From Micromonospora sp. NBC_01813 (GTDB taxonomy: Bacteria; Actinomycetota; Actinomycetes; Mycobacteriales; Micromonosporaceae): a stretch of 64,000 nucleotides of DNA. The notes beneath the pieces are model-generated. The model had not been told where the DNA came from, ran no database searches, and worked only from the letters and a program-made list of their open reading frames with translations. The stretch is taken from the NCBI RefSeq assembly GCF_035917335.1, contig NZ_CP109067.1:7439001-7503000 (forward strand), read 5' to 3'. The position numbers were made by a program, and so were the translations under genes. Shown here piece by piece: positions 24,463 through 33,748 of this stretch (position 1 is the first letter of the stretch; each line of letters begins with the position of its first letter).

Positions 24463-26958
24463 GTGACAGACACCGCATCCCGGACCGGGCTGGATGTCGA
24501 GGCGCTGCGTGCCGCGACCCCTGGCGCGACCCTGGCCCACCATCTCAACTCCGCCGGTGCCGCACTGCCCAGTCTCGCCGTGCTCGACACAGTCATCGAG
24601 CACCTGCGGCTGGAGTCGCGCCTCGGCGGCTACGAGGCGGCCGAGGCCGCGGCGGACCGCAGCGCCCAGGTTTACCAGCTCGCCGGCGAGCTGATCGGTG
24701 CCGCCGCCGACGACATCGCCCTGGTCGAGAGCGCCACCGTCGCCTGGCACCGGGCGATCGACGCGCTGCGGCTGCGTCCCGGTGACCGGATTCTCGCCGC
24801 CGGGTCCAGCTATGTCAGCTCCGCCCTGCACCTGCTGGAACTGCGCCGTACCCGGGGCATCGTCGTCGAGGTGCTGCCCGCCGACAGCAGCGGCGGCGTC
24901 GACCTGACCCGCCTGGAGCAGGCGCTGCGTACGCCGGCCGCCCTGGTCACCGTGGCCCACGTGCCGACCTCGTCGGCGTTGATCGAACCGGTCGCGCAGA
25001 TCGGCGCGTTGGCCGCTGCGGCCGGGGTGCCGTTGCTGGTCGACGCGACCCAGTCGGTCGGCCAGCTGCCGGTGGACGTACGGCAGATGCGGGCCGGGAT
25101 CCTGGTCGGCACCGGCCGCAAGTTCCTGCGGGGGCCGCGTGGCACCGGCCTGCTCTACCTCGATCCGGCGTTGCGCGAGCGGGCCCGCCCGCTCACCCCG
25201 GACGTGCGCGGTGCCCGGTGGACCGGCGACGAGGAGTACGACCTGCTGCCGGGCGCCCGGCGGTACGAGACCTGGGAGGCGTCGCACGCGCTGCGCCTCG
25301 GGCTGGGTACCGCGCTCGCCGAGGCGCTGACCCTCGGCGTCGACGCGATCTCCGCGTACGTCGACGGGCTGGCCGCCCGGCTGCGCGCCGGGCTGCGGGA
25401 GACCGCCGGGGTGACCGTGGTCGACCCGCCGGCGGCCGGCGGCGGCATCGTGACCTTCGTCCGTGCCGGCGAGGAACCGACCACGACGGTACGCACGTTG
25501 CGCGCGGCCGGGCTCCATCTGGTCGCCGTGCCGGCCAGCCACGGCCAGTGGGATCTGGGCCGGCGCGGCCTGCCGGCGGTGGTCCGCGCCTCGGTGCACG
25601 TCTACAACGACGACACCGAAGTGGACGCCCTGCTCGCCCAGCTCGCCCGGTTGGCCTCGCCCACCGCCCCGACCGCCGCGCCGACACCGGCGGTGCCCGG
25701 GCCGGGGTCGGCTCCGGCCCAGGCTCCAGTGCCAGTGCCAGTGCCGGTGCAGGCTCTGGCACCGAACGATGCTCCGGTCGCGGTGCCGGCCCTGGTCGGT
25801 GGCGCCGGGCGGCGGGCCGACGTGATCGTGGTCGGGGCCGGTATCCACGGTCGCAGTACGGCCTGGGCGTTGGCCGCCCGGGGGGCCAGGGTGGTGCAGC
25901 TCGACCGGCTGCCGGCCGGGCACACCGAGGGGTCCTCGCACGGGCGTACCCGGATGATCCGCCGCGCCTACCCGTCCCCGGTCTGGGACGACCTGGTCGA
26001 CCGGGCCTACACCGCCTGGCACGAGGTGGAGCGCGCCGCCGGTCGGCGGCTGGTGACCACGGTCGGCGGCCTGTACGCCCGTCCGGCCCGCGCCACCAGC
26101 ACCCTGCGCGGCCCGGACTGTGTGCTGGTCGACGCCAACCAGGCCGCCGGAATCCTGCCGGGTCTGGTGCTCGGCGACGACATGGTCGCGGTGTACGACC
26201 CGGCGGCCGGCATCATCGACGCCGCCGCCGCGATGGACGCGCTCACCGAGCTCGGTGCGGCCGCCGGGGTGCGGCGGCGCGACGGTTGCACGGTCACCGG
26301 CTGGACGCCGGAGGGCACCGGCGTACGGGTGCACACCGACTCCGGTGATCTGCTCGCCGACCGTCTGGTGATCTGCGCCGGGGCGTGGACCGCCGACCTG
26401 GTGCCGGAGTTCGCCGACCAGCTCACCGCCGTGCGGATCGTCAACATCCATATCGGATCGTCCACGCCGGCGCTGCTGAGCCCGCCCGCGCTGGGGCCGT
26501 TCTCCGTCGAGGTGCCCGGCGTCGGCCTGCTCTACGGCATCCCGGCCTACGGCCCGGACCCGGTGAAGGTCGGCTTCGACCACGGCCCGGTCGACGACCT
26601 GAGCGCCCGGCCCGGCCCGGTCACTGCGGCCGAGCGGGACGCGCTGCTCACCGTGGCCCGTCGTTTCCTGCCGGCCGCCGACGGGCCGGTGACCGCCGAG
26701 GTGGCCTGCCGCTACACGATGGCGCCGGGCAACCGGTTCGCGGTCGGCGCGCTGCCGGCGTACCCGCAGGTGCTGGTCGCGGCGGCCTGCTCCGGCCACG
26801 GGTTCAAGTTCGGCCCGGCGATCGGGGCGGCCCTGGCCGACCTGGCCACCGGCGTACCCCTGCCGGATCTGGACTTTCTCGCCCCGTCGGCGATCATCCC
26901 CGGAACACCGTCGCGGACCGCCGCTCGTACCAGCGGGCCAACTGCTCACCGGCGCTGA
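24463..26958 (+). CDS. Fused class V PLP aminotransferase and FAD amine oxidase
   Basis: 831 residues in one uninterrupted frame from a GTG. Residues 15-400 are a class V PLP enzyme (EgtE/isopenicillin-N-epimerase-like): Asp194 in DATQSVGQ and the cofactor Lys220 in GTGRKFLRGPRG. A Pro/Ala/Val-rich linker at 400-447 contains PVPVPVPV. Residues 452-810 are a DAO/monomeric sarcosine-oxidase-type flavoenzyme: VIVVGAGIHGRSTAWAL for FAD, a Cys749 in VACRYTMAPGNRF at the position used for covalent FAD, and SGHGFKFGPAIG. The two parts are normally separate genes. Fusion suggests channelling, for instance oxidation of a secondary amine followed by PLP chemistry. The 3' end overlaps the convergent GntR gene by 65 bp. 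Confidence 0.93.
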   Translation: MTDTASRTGLDVEALRAATPGATLAHHLNSAGAALPSLAVLDTVIEHLRLESRLGGYEAAEAAADRSAQVYQLAGELIGAAADDIALVESATVAWHRAIDALRLRPGDRILAAGSSYVSSALHLLELRRTRGIVVEVLPADSSGGVDLTRLEQALRTPAALVTVAHVPTSSALIEPVAQIGALAAAAGVPLLVDATQSVGQLPVDVRQMRAGILVGTGRKFLRGPRGTGLLYLDPALRERARPLTPDVRGARWTGDEEYDLLPGARRYETWEASHALRLGLGTALAEALTLGVDAISAYVDGLAARLRAGLRETAGVTVVDPPAAGGGIVTFVRAGEEPTTTVRTLRAAGLHLVAVPASHGQWDLGRRGLPAVVRASVHVYNDDTEVDALLAQLARLASPTAPTAAPTPAVPGPGSAPAQAPVPVPVPVQALAPNDAPVAVPALVGGAGRRADVIVVGAGIHGRSTAWALAARGARVVQLDRLPAGHTEGSSHGRTRMIRRAYPSPVWDDLVDRAYTAWHEVERAAGRRLVTTVGGLYARPARATSTLRGPDCVLVDANQAAGILPGLVLGDDMVAVYDPAAGIIDAAAAMDALTELGAAAGVRRRDGCTVTGWTPEGTGVRVHTDSGDLLADRLVICAGAWTADLVPEFADQLTAVRIVNIHIGSSTPALLSPPALGPFSVEVPGVGLLYGIPAYGPDPVKVGFDHGPVDDLSARPGPVTAAERDALLTVARRFLPAADGPVTAEVACRYTMAPGNRFAVGALPAYPQVLVAAACSGHGFKFGPAIGAALADLATGVPLPDLDFLAPSAIIPGTPSRTAARTSGPTAHRR

Positions 26959-27649
26959 TCACATGGGCCTGCATCTCGCGCCGCGCCAGCGCGCCGTCCT
27001 GCTCGACCAACGCGGCGATGATCCGCTCGTGTTCGTGGAAGTTGTCGTCGCGGTGCCGTGGGTTGTCCTGCAGCACCAGGGCCGAGACATTACGCGGGAA
27101 CGCCTCGTTGATCTCCTTGATCACCCGGGCCAGCCAGTCGTTGCCGGCGACCTGGTGGATCAGGGTGTGGAACCGGTCGTTGGCGGCGTTGGTCGAGGTG
27201 GCCAGGGCGACCCGGTTCCGGGCGAGCATCGGGTCGTCCTCGACGCGCCGTTGCGGGATCCCGCCCCGGGTGGTCTGCTCGGTGCGCCGCAGCAGCGAGT
27301 TGGCCTCGCGCAGTTCGTCGAGGACGTCGTCGGTGATCCGGCTGACCGCCCGTTCGCAGGCCAGCGCCTCCAACTCGGCGCGGACCTCGTAGGCCTCGCG
27401 GACCTCCCACGGAGCGGGGACCCGGACCACCGCGCCCCGGTGCGGCACCACCTCGATCAGCCCGCCGGTCTGCAATTGACGCAGCGCCTCGCGGACCGGG
27501 GTGCGGCTGACTCCGAGAATCTTGGCCAGCTCGGCCTGGCGCAGCTGGGCGCCGATCGGGATCTCACCGGACATGATCTTGGCGCGGATGGCGGCCGCGG
27601 TGGCGTCGACGAGGGCACTGCTGGTCGTTTCCAAGCTGGCTGGCGGCAT
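26894..27649 (-). CDS. GntR-family regulator with FCD domain
   Basis: 251 residues from the ATG at 27649 (AGGGG eight bases upstream); a GTG at 27742 would add 31 residues. The winged helix is clear: LRQAELAKILGVSRTPVREALRQLQTGGLIEVVPHRGAVV. The FCD ligand domain follows, with the metal-ligand pattern of acidic and His residues ANDRFHTLIHQVAG and NFHEHERIIAALVEQD. It is the only dedicated regulator within the 20-44 kb block, and the palindromes at 20007, 27786-27812 and 30084 are its likely operators. Its 3' end overlaps the end of the fusion gene on the other strand. Confidence 0.93.
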   Translation of the reverse strand: MPPASLETTSSALVDATAAAIRAKIMSGEIPIGAQLRQAELAKILGVSRTPVREALRQLQTGGLIEVVPHRGAVVRVPAPWEVREAYEVRAELEALACERAVSRITDDVLDELREANSLLRRTEQTTRGGIPQRRVEDDPMLARNRVALATSTNAANDRFHTLIHQVAGNDWLARVIKEINEAFPRNVSALVLQDNPRHRDDNFHEHERIIAALVEQDGALARREMQAHVISAGEQLARWYERRSATVFRG

Positions 27650-27785
27650 GCCCGGTGCCCCTGTCTGATCGGTGTTCGGCGCAGCCGGCCGGGCGGCGGT
27701 CGGGCTGCCATCGCCTCCACAGTGGTGCGATGTGGCTGTCACGATAGCAACCCCGCCCGGAAGACTGCGGGTCCCGTACCTTTGG

Positions 27786-27812
27786 CTTTGGATCCAGGTT
27801 TTGGATCCAAAG
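27786..27812. promoter_or_regulatory. Paired GGATCC palindromes, candidate GntR operator 2
   Basis: Two copies, TTGGATCCAG (27788-27797) and TTGGATCCAA (27801-27810), with centres 13 bases apart; the pair also forms a larger dyad CTTTGGATCC-N7-GGATCCAAAG. It lies in the 308-bp gap between the divergent GntR and copper amine oxidase genes, 137 bases from the regulator's start and 146 from the oxidase start. Autoregulation and control of the oxidase are inferred. Just downstream GTAGTATCCGAGACTAC is another small dyad. Confidence 0.72.
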
Positions 27813-27957
27813 ATCCTGCGGTAGTATCCGAGACTACCTTGGCCAGGGAGTTCTCCGAAAGCACCGGCCCGCCACGGCCGCACCGACGCGACGCAGACCG
27901 ACCCCAGGCGAGCCGGACCGCACCGGAACGACTCCCGCGACGGCGACAGGAGCAACC

Positions 27958-29994
27958 GTGAGTGCCTGCCACCCCACCCAGCAGCCGCGGACCCACCGCA
28001 GCCACCCGCTCGACCCGCCCAGCCCGGCGGAGATCGCCCGGGCCGTGGCCGCCGCCCGCGCCGACGGGCGACTCGGGCAGCGGACCCGCTTCTGGGGGGC
28101 CACCCTGGACGAGGCACACGCCCGTGCCGTCGTGGCCGGCGCCGCCCCCGCCGGCGAGGTCCGGATCGGGTTGGTCGCGATGGACCACGCCGCCGGCGCC
28201 GCCTGGGAGATCGACGTCGCGCTGACCGGCGACGACAGCCGCAGCGACGACGACGCCACGCCGGCCGGGTCGGCAACCGCCGACCGGTGCCTCGACTGGC
28301 GTCCGCTCGACCCGCGCCGGCCGGGCATCACCTCCGAGGAGGCCCGCGCCGCCGCCCAGGCCTGCCGGCAGAGCCCATTGTTTCGTGAGGTGCTCGCCAA
28401 GCGCGGCATCCACGACGTCTCCCTGGTGATGATCGACGCCGAGTCGATGGGCGGCTTCGAGCCGGAGCGCTACGCCGATCGGCGGCTCACCTGGGGCACC
28501 GTCTGGCACCGGGTCGACGAGGGCGACAACGGATACGTCCGACCCGTCCAGGGCGTCGTGCCGATCATCGACATGACCACCATGGAGATCCTCGATGTCG
28601 AGGACCACGGGGTGGTGCCGATCTCCGACGAGGCCGGCCCGTTGGAATCCGCCGCCTGGCCGACCCGACCCGGCCTCAAGCCGCTGGAGGTCGTGCAGCC
28701 CGACGGGCCCAGCTTCGACGTCGACGGCTGGCAGGTCTCCTGGCAGGGCTGGCGGCTGCGGGTCGGCTTCACCCACCGGGAAGGCCTGGTCCTGCACGAC
28801 CTGGAGTTCCAGGGGCGGCCGGTGGTCAAGCGGGCCGCCTGCAACGAGATGTACGTGCCGTACCTGGACCCGAACTCCACCCAGTACCGCAAGAACTTCT
28901 TCGACTGGGGCGAGTACGGTGCCGGCCCGTTGACCAACTCGCTCGCCCTCGGCTGTGACTGCCTCGGCGTCATCTACTACTTCGACGCGGCGTACCTCGG
29001 CGGCGACGGCGACCCGGTGACGATCCCGAACGCGATCTGCATGCACGAGGAGGACCACAGCATCCTCTGGAAGCACAACGACCTGCGGCGCGGCGTCAGC
29101 CAGGTGCGCCGCTCCCGTCGGCTGGTGATCTCCAACTTCCAGACCGTGGCCAACTACGACTACGGCTTCTACTGGTCGCTCTACCAGGACGGCCGCATCG
29201 AGCTGGAGGTCAAGCTCACCGGCATGCTGTCGGCCTCCGGGATCGCCGACGGCGACGAGGTCCGGTACGGCCGGATCGTCGCGCCGAACGTGCAGACCCC
29301 CACCCACCAGCACTACTTCGGGCTGCGTCTGGACATGGCGGTGGACGGGCCGCTCAACCGGCTGGTCGAGGAGCACGCCGAGGGCGAGACCGACCCGGCG
29401 CTGGATCCGTACGGCAACGCGGTACGCAACGTGCGTACCCCGTTGACGCGCGAGTCGCAGGCCGCCCGCCGCACCGACCCGGCGTCGGCCCGCCGGTGGC
29501 GGGTGGAGAGCGCCACCGAGACCAACCGGTACGGCGAACCGACGGCCTACCGGCTGCTGCTGCCCAACACCACCCGGTCGTTCGCCCGGCCCGACTCGGT
29601 GATGGCCCGCCGGGCACCCTTCATCCACCAGCATCTCTGGGCCACACCGTACGCGCCGCAGGAGCAGTTCCTCGGCGGGCAGTACCCGAACCACGCCGAG
29701 CCGGGCTCCGACGGAGTGCAGGTCTGGCAGCGCCAGGACCGCAGCATCGACGGCACCGAGTTGGTGCTGTGGCCCGTGCTCGGCACCCACCACTTCCCGC
29801 GTCCGGAGCAGTGGCCGGTGATGCCGGTGGATGCCATCCACATGATCCTCGAGCCCGACGGCTTCTTCGACCGCAACCCGGCGATGGACGTCCCGGATCC
29901 GGCCAGCGCCCGTGCCGGTGCGGGCAGCGGGGCCGGTGCCCGCACCGGCAGCACCTGCTGTTCCGCCACGAACGACGCGGCGCCGGCCGACTGA
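27958..29994 (+). CDS. Copper-containing primary amine oxidase
   Basis: 678 residues from a GTG with AGGAG six bases before it. All key parts are present: the TPQ-forming Tyr400 in the NYDYG motif, the catalytic base Asp317 in FFDWGEYGAG, copper ligands His450 and His452 (THQHYFGL), and the third ligand near His611 (GTHHFPRPEQWP). The enzyme converts a primary amine to aldehyde, ammonia and H2O2. No export signal is seen, as in cytoplasmic actinobacterial enzymes. It is alone between two operator regions and upstream of the ABC operon. The last 35 residues are low complexity. Confidence 0.96.
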   Translation: MSACHPTQQPRTHRSHPLDPPSPAEIARAVAAARADGRLGQRTRFWGATLDEAHARAVVAGAAPAGEVRIGLVAMDHAAGAAWEIDVALTGDDSRSDDDATPAGSATADRCLDWRPLDPRRPGITSEEARAAAQACRQSPLFREVLAKRGIHDVSLVMIDAESMGGFEPERYADRRLTWGTVWHRVDEGDNGYVRPVQGVVPIIDMTTMEILDVEDHGVVPISDEAGPLESAAWPTRPGLKPLEVVQPDGPSFDVDGWQVSWQGWRLRVGFTHREGLVLHDLEFQGRPVVKRAACNEMYVPYLDPNSTQYRKNFFDWGEYGAGPLTNSLALGCDCLGVIYYFDAAYLGGDGDPVTIPNAICMHEEDHSILWKHNDLRRGVSQVRRSRRLVISNFQTVANYDYGFYWSLYQDGRIELEVKLTGMLSASGIADGDEVRYGRIVAPNVQTPTHQHYFGLRLDMAVDGPLNRLVEEHAEGETDPALDPYGNAVRNVRTPLTRESQAARRTDPASARRWRVESATETNRYGEPTAYRLLLPNTTRSFARPDSVMARRAPFIHQHLWATPYAPQEQFLGGQYPNHAEPGSDGVQVWQRQDRSIDGTELVLWPVLGTHHFPRPEQWPVMPVDAIHMILEPDGFFDRNPAMDVPDPASARAGAGSGAGARTGSTCCSATNDAAPAD

Positions 29995-30083
29995 CCTTGC
30001 CTCTCCGGTCGCCCCCATGTCCTGCGACATCAGACGTTCACAATCGCGATACGGGCCCGAATTGGGTACCGACGACCATGATT

Positions 30084-30093
30084 TTGGATCCAA
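30084..30093. promoter_or_regulatory. TTGGATCCAA palindrome, candidate GntR operator 3
   Basis: Exact copy of operator 1, 52 bases before the start of the substrate-binding protein gene and embedded in locally AT-rich DNA (TCTAATCC nearby) that probably holds the promoter of the large ABC operon. Confidence 0.7.
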
Positions 30094-30145
30094 TCCTAGT
30101 GAAATCTAATCCATCTTCCTCTCCTACTCTGTCGAGGAGTGCGCG

Positions 30146-31792
30146 ATGTCGGACAATTCCCGGAATATCTCGCAGAACCTGATATCCCGCCGCGCGATGC
30201 TGCGGGGCGCCGGCCTGATCGGTCTCGGTTTCGGTGCCAGCAGCCTGATCGCTGCCTGTGGCGTCGCCTCCGACGGCAACGACGACGGCGACGACGCCAC
30301 CAGCAGCGGCGGCACCCTGACCCTCGGCATCGACGCCACCAGCGCCGTCGCCGACCCGGCCTTCTACACCTCGCTCGGTGACTGGATGGCCGTCGACTGC
30401 ATCTGCCGCGGCCTGACCTTCATCTCGTTCGAGACCACCGATCCGCAGCCCGACCTCGCCGAGAGCTGGGAGATCTCCGACGACGGGCTGACCTACACGT
30501 TCAAGCTGCGCGAGGGCGTCACCTTCCACGACGGCAACACGTTCACCTCCGCCGACGTGCTGGCCAGCCTCGGCCGCCAGTTCGACCCCGAAGACCCCAC
30601 GCTGCCCGAGGGTGCCTCCCGGCCGCTGGCCAGCCTCGGCGCCGGCGTCGTCTCCCTCGACGCCCCGGACGACTACACCGTCGTGATGGTGCTGAGCGCA
30701 CGCAACGCCACCGTGCTGAACCGGCTCTCCGACATCGGCGGCCGGATCATCTCCAAGGCGGCCCTCGACGAGTACGGCGCCGACATCGGCAAGAACCTGG
30801 TCGGCACCGGCCCGTTCAAGCTCTCCGCCGCCACCGCCGGCCAGCAGATGGTGCTGACCGCGTTCGACGACTTCCGGCTCGGCCGCCCCAAGATCGACCG
30901 GTTGGTCCTGCAGCAGGTGCAGGACCCGTCGGCGATCGTCAGCTCGCTGCTCACCGGAGACCTGTCCGCCACCCAGTTCACCCCGTACTCGGCGATCGAA
31001 CAGCTGCGGGCCGACGACGCGGTCACCTTCCACGAGACGCCGTACAGCTTCGACGCGATGATGATGATCGACGCCCGGCGGATTCCCGAGCTGGAGGTCC
31101 GCCAGGCGATCAACATGGCGATCGACCGGGAAGCGATCATGGCCCAGGCGTTCTTCGGCGTCGCCGCGCTGCCCGACGGCTACACCATCCCGCCGTCGCA
31201 GCAGGGCTACGACCCCGGCCTGGCCGACCTGAGCCCGTTCGACCCGGACGAGGCCCGCCGGCTCATCGAAGCCGCCGGCGCGACCGGCCGGCAGGTGGCG
31301 CTGATGGCCGCCAGCGACTCCTGGCACCCCCGGGCCGCGCAGATCGTCGCCCAGAACCTCACCGACATCGGGCTGACCGTGGTCAGCGACTCGGTCGACC
31401 CGGCCACCTACTTCAGCCGGCTGCTCGACCCGGAGGACCCGTTCCACGAGCTGATGATCTGGGAACGCAACTCCTACATCCCGGACCCGGACAACATGAT
31501 CGGCGCGATGGGCCTGCCGTCCGGGGTGTACGGCGACTTCACCTCCGGGTTCAAGACCCTGCCCGGATCCGAGGTCTTCGCCACCGACCTGGCCGCCGCG
31601 AAGAACCTGCCCAACGGAGCCGAGCGCACCGCCGCCTACTCGGACATCCAGCGGCGCTTCGCCGAGCAGTACATGGTGCTGTCGATGCTCTGCTACTCCG
31701 CCAACCCGGTGGTGACCGGCGCCAACGTCGAGGGCGCCAACGTCACCGCGCTCGGCAACCACCGCTGCTTCATGGAGAACGCCAGTGTCTGA
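30146..31792 (+). CDS. ABC importer substrate-binding lipoprotein (SBP family 5)
   Basis: 548 residues. The leader has a twin arginine (SRRAMLRGAGL), a hydrophobic segment and the lipobox LIAAC with Cys36-37 region, suggesting Tat export and lipid anchoring. The mature protein follows the DppA/OppA pattern: PQPDLAESWEISDDGLTYTF then LREGVTFHDGNTFTSADV, and VRQAINMAIDREAI. This class binds oligopeptides, opines, nickel chelates and other amides. It is the first gene of a tightly packed operon with its own permeases and ATPases downstream. Confidence 0.94.
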   Translation: MSDNSRNISQNLISRRAMLRGAGLIGLGFGASSLIAACGVASDGNDDGDDATSSGGTLTLGIDATSAVADPAFYTSLGDWMAVDCICRGLTFISFETTDPQPDLAESWEISDDGLTYTFKLREGVTFHDGNTFTSADVLASLGRQFDPEDPTLPEGASRPLASLGAGVVSLDAPDDYTVVMVLSARNATVLNRLSDIGGRIISKAALDEYGADIGKNLVGTGPFKLSAATAGQQMVLTAFDDFRLGRPKIDRLVLQQVQDPSAIVSSLLTGDLSATQFTPYSAIEQLRADDAVTFHETPYSFDAMMMIDARRIPELEVRQAINMAIDREAIMAQAFFGVAALPDGYTIPPSQQGYDPGLADLSPFDPDEARRLIEAAGATGRQVALMAASDSWHPRAAQIVAQNLTDIGLTVVSDSVDPATYFSRLLDPEDPFHELMIWERNSYIPDPDNMIGAMGLPSGVYGDFTSGFKTLPGSEVFATDLAAAKNLPNGAERTAAYSDIQRRFAEQYMVLSMLCYSANPVVTGANVEGANVTALGNHRCFMENASV

Positions 31793-31822
31793 GCACCGGC
31801 CCTCGACCCAGCCGGGGGATCA

Positions 31823-32692
31823 GTGACGGTCGCAGGGGCGCGGCCGGTAGGGCGATGGAGAGCCGCCTACGCGCGGCGCTCCATCGCCCGATCCTGGCTG
31901 GCCGCCATCTCCTGGACGGTGGTCATCGGCTTCGTGCTGATGGCCACCGTCGGACCGCTGCTGGTCGGCGCCGACCCGGAGCGGCAGACCAACGTCACCC
32001 TCGCCGGGTTCGGCGCACCCGGGCACCCGCTGGGCACCGACGACCTGGGCCGGGACCTTCTGGCCAGACTGGTGTACGGCGCCCAGCCGCTGCTGCTGGT
32101 CGCCTTCCTCGCCACCGTCCTCGCCGCGGCGATCGGCACCACCGTCGGAATGCTCGCCGGCTACCTCGGCGGCTGGGGCGAGCAGATCCTGATGCGGGTC
32201 ACCGACATCGGGCTGGCCTTCCCGTCGATGCTGCTGATCATCCTGGTGGTCGCCGCCAGCGGACCCGGCGTACGCAGCCTGGTCATCGGGGTCGGCGTCG
32301 CGCTATCGCCCGGCCTGGCCCGGCTGGCCCGGGCGTTGACCGCCCGCGAGGCCGCCCGTGACTACGTGCTCGCCGCCCGCCTCGGCGGCACCCGGTCACC
32401 CCGCGTCATCGTCCAGGAGATCCTGCCGAACATCACCGGCCCGATGGTCGCCCAGGTGGTGATGACCCTGTCGGTCGCCGCCGGATTCGCCGCCGGCCTG
32501 TCCTACCTCGGCCTCGGCATCCAGCCACCCACCCCGGACTGGGGCTACATGGTGCAGGCCGGCCAGGAGTTCATCTACTCCGCGCCCCGGCTGGTGGTGC
32601 TTCCTGCCGCGTTGACCCTGGTCTTCGTGGTCGCCTGCAACTTCGTCGGCGACGACCTGCGCGACGCGCTGGACCCGAGGAGCCGCCGATGA
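31823..32692 (+). CDS. ABC permease, DppC type
   Basis: 289 residues from a GTG. A first membrane helix at about 28-48 is followed by the DppC/OppC N-terminal motif HPLGTDDLGRDLLARLVYGA, then the permease core with helices and the EAA loop EAARDYVLAARLGGTRSPRVIVQEILPN. In this operon the C-type permease precedes the B-type, the reverse of the common order. Its stop overlaps the next start by 4 bp. Confidence 0.93.
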   Translation: MTVAGARPVGRWRAAYARRSIARSWLAAISWTVVIGFVLMATVGPLLVGADPERQTNVTLAGFGAPGHPLGTDDLGRDLLARLVYGAQPLLLVAFLATVLAAAIGTTVGMLAGYLGGWGEQILMRVTDIGLAFPSMLLIILVVAASGPGVRSLVIGVGVALSPGLARLARALTAREAARDYVLAARLGGTRSPRVIVQEILPNITGPMVAQVVMTLSVAAGFAAGLSYLGLGIQPPTPDWGYMVQAGQEFIYSAPRLVVLPAALTLVFVVACNFVGDDLRDALDPRSRR

Positions 32693-33741
32693 TCCGCCTG
32701 CTGCGCGGCCAGTCGCTGCCGATGCTGACCCTGCGTCGGCTGGCCAGCGTGCCGCTGGTGCTGTTCGTCCTGGCGTCGCTGGTGTTCCTGGCCATCCGTC
32801 GACTGCCCGGTTCGCCGTCGTCGACCCTGGCGGTCACCGGCACCCAGGGCCTCACCGCCGAGCAGATCTCCGCCAACGAGGCCCGGATCAACGAAGCGCT
32901 CGGCCTGGACCGGCCGATCTGGGAGCAGTACCTCACCTACCTCGGTGACCTGGCCCAGCTCGACCTCGGCCGGTCGTTCTACGGCGGCAACAACGTGCTG
33001 ACCCTGCTCGGCGGGGCGCTGCCGGCCACCATCGAGCTGACCGTGGCGGCGATGCTGATCGCGGTCGCGATCGGGGTGGTCACCGGGGTGATCGCCGCGT
33101 TGCGCAAGGACACCTGGGTGGACACCGCCACCCGGTCCATCGCCACGGTCAGTTTCTCGCTGCCCTGGTTCGCCCTCGGTGTACTCAGCATCGTGATCTT
33201 CGGGGTCTGGCTGCGCTGGATGCCGGTGCTCGGCCGGCTGCCCAGCCAGCTCGACTACCGACCCACCACCAACTTCGTGCTGCTCGACGCGATCCTGCAG
33301 GACCGCCCCGAGCTGGTCTGGCCCTGGCTGCAGTACCTGATCCTGCCGGCCACCACCCTGGCCCTGGCGATGGCCGGGTTCATCACCCGGATCGTGCGCG
33401 CCTCGGTGCTGGAGGTGCTCAGCGACGACTTCGTGCGTACCGCCCGGATGAAAGGGCTGCGGGAGCGGACCATCCTGCGCCGGCACGTGCTGCGCAACGC
33501 AGGCCTGCCCATCGTCACCGTGCTCGGACTGCAGTTCGGCTCGCTGCTCGGCGGCTCGGTGATCACCGAAACCGTCTTCTCCTACCCCGGGGTCGGCAAC
33601 CTGCTGGTCAGTTCGGTGCTGCAACGCGACTACCCGGTGGTGCAGGGTGCCGCGCTGGCCATCGCGCTGCTGTTCGTGCTGGTCAACGCCGCTGTCGACC
33701 TGTTCTACCTGGTCCTCGATCCACGCCTGCGGAAGGGATGA
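32689..33741 (+). CDS. ABC permease, DppB type
   Basis: 350 residues. The N-terminal helix (LVLFVLASLVFLAIRRLPG) and the following EALGLDRPIWEQYLTYLGDL are typical of DppB/OppB, and the EAA loop reads DDFVRTARMKGLRERTILRRHVLRNA. Six membrane helices in total. Starts with ATG in an ATGA overlap with the preceding permease, so the subunits are made together. Confidence 0.93.
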   Translation: MIRLLRGQSLPMLTLRRLASVPLVLFVLASLVFLAIRRLPGSPSSTLAVTGTQGLTAEQISANEARINEALGLDRPIWEQYLTYLGDLAQLDLGRSFYGGNNVLTLLGGALPATIELTVAAMLIAVAIGVVTGVIAALRKDTWVDTATRSIATVSFSLPWFALGVLSIVIFGVWLRWMPVLGRLPSQLDYRPTTNFVLLDAILQDRPELVWPWLQYLILPATTLALAMAGFITRIVRASVLEVLSDDFVRTARMKGLRERTILRRHVLRNAGLPIVTVLGLQFGSLLGGSVITETVFSYPGVGNLLVSSVLQRDYPVVQGAALAIALLFVLVNAAVDLFYLVLDPRLRKG

Positions 33742-33748
33742 GTCCATC

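Noticed and set aside
22978..26949. A 1323-codon open frame on the minus strand opposite the ALDH and the PLP/FAD fusion
   Set aside because: It is rich in Arg, Gly, His and Gln with no domain pattern, and lies fully antisense to two genes with intact catalytic motifs. It is a by-product of high GC third positions.
26894..28276. Long N-terminal extension of the GntR regulator on the open frame up to 28276
   Set aside because: The extension crosses its own operator and promoter, is Arg/Pro-rich and overlaps the amine oxidase start; the ATG at 27649 gives the usual family length.
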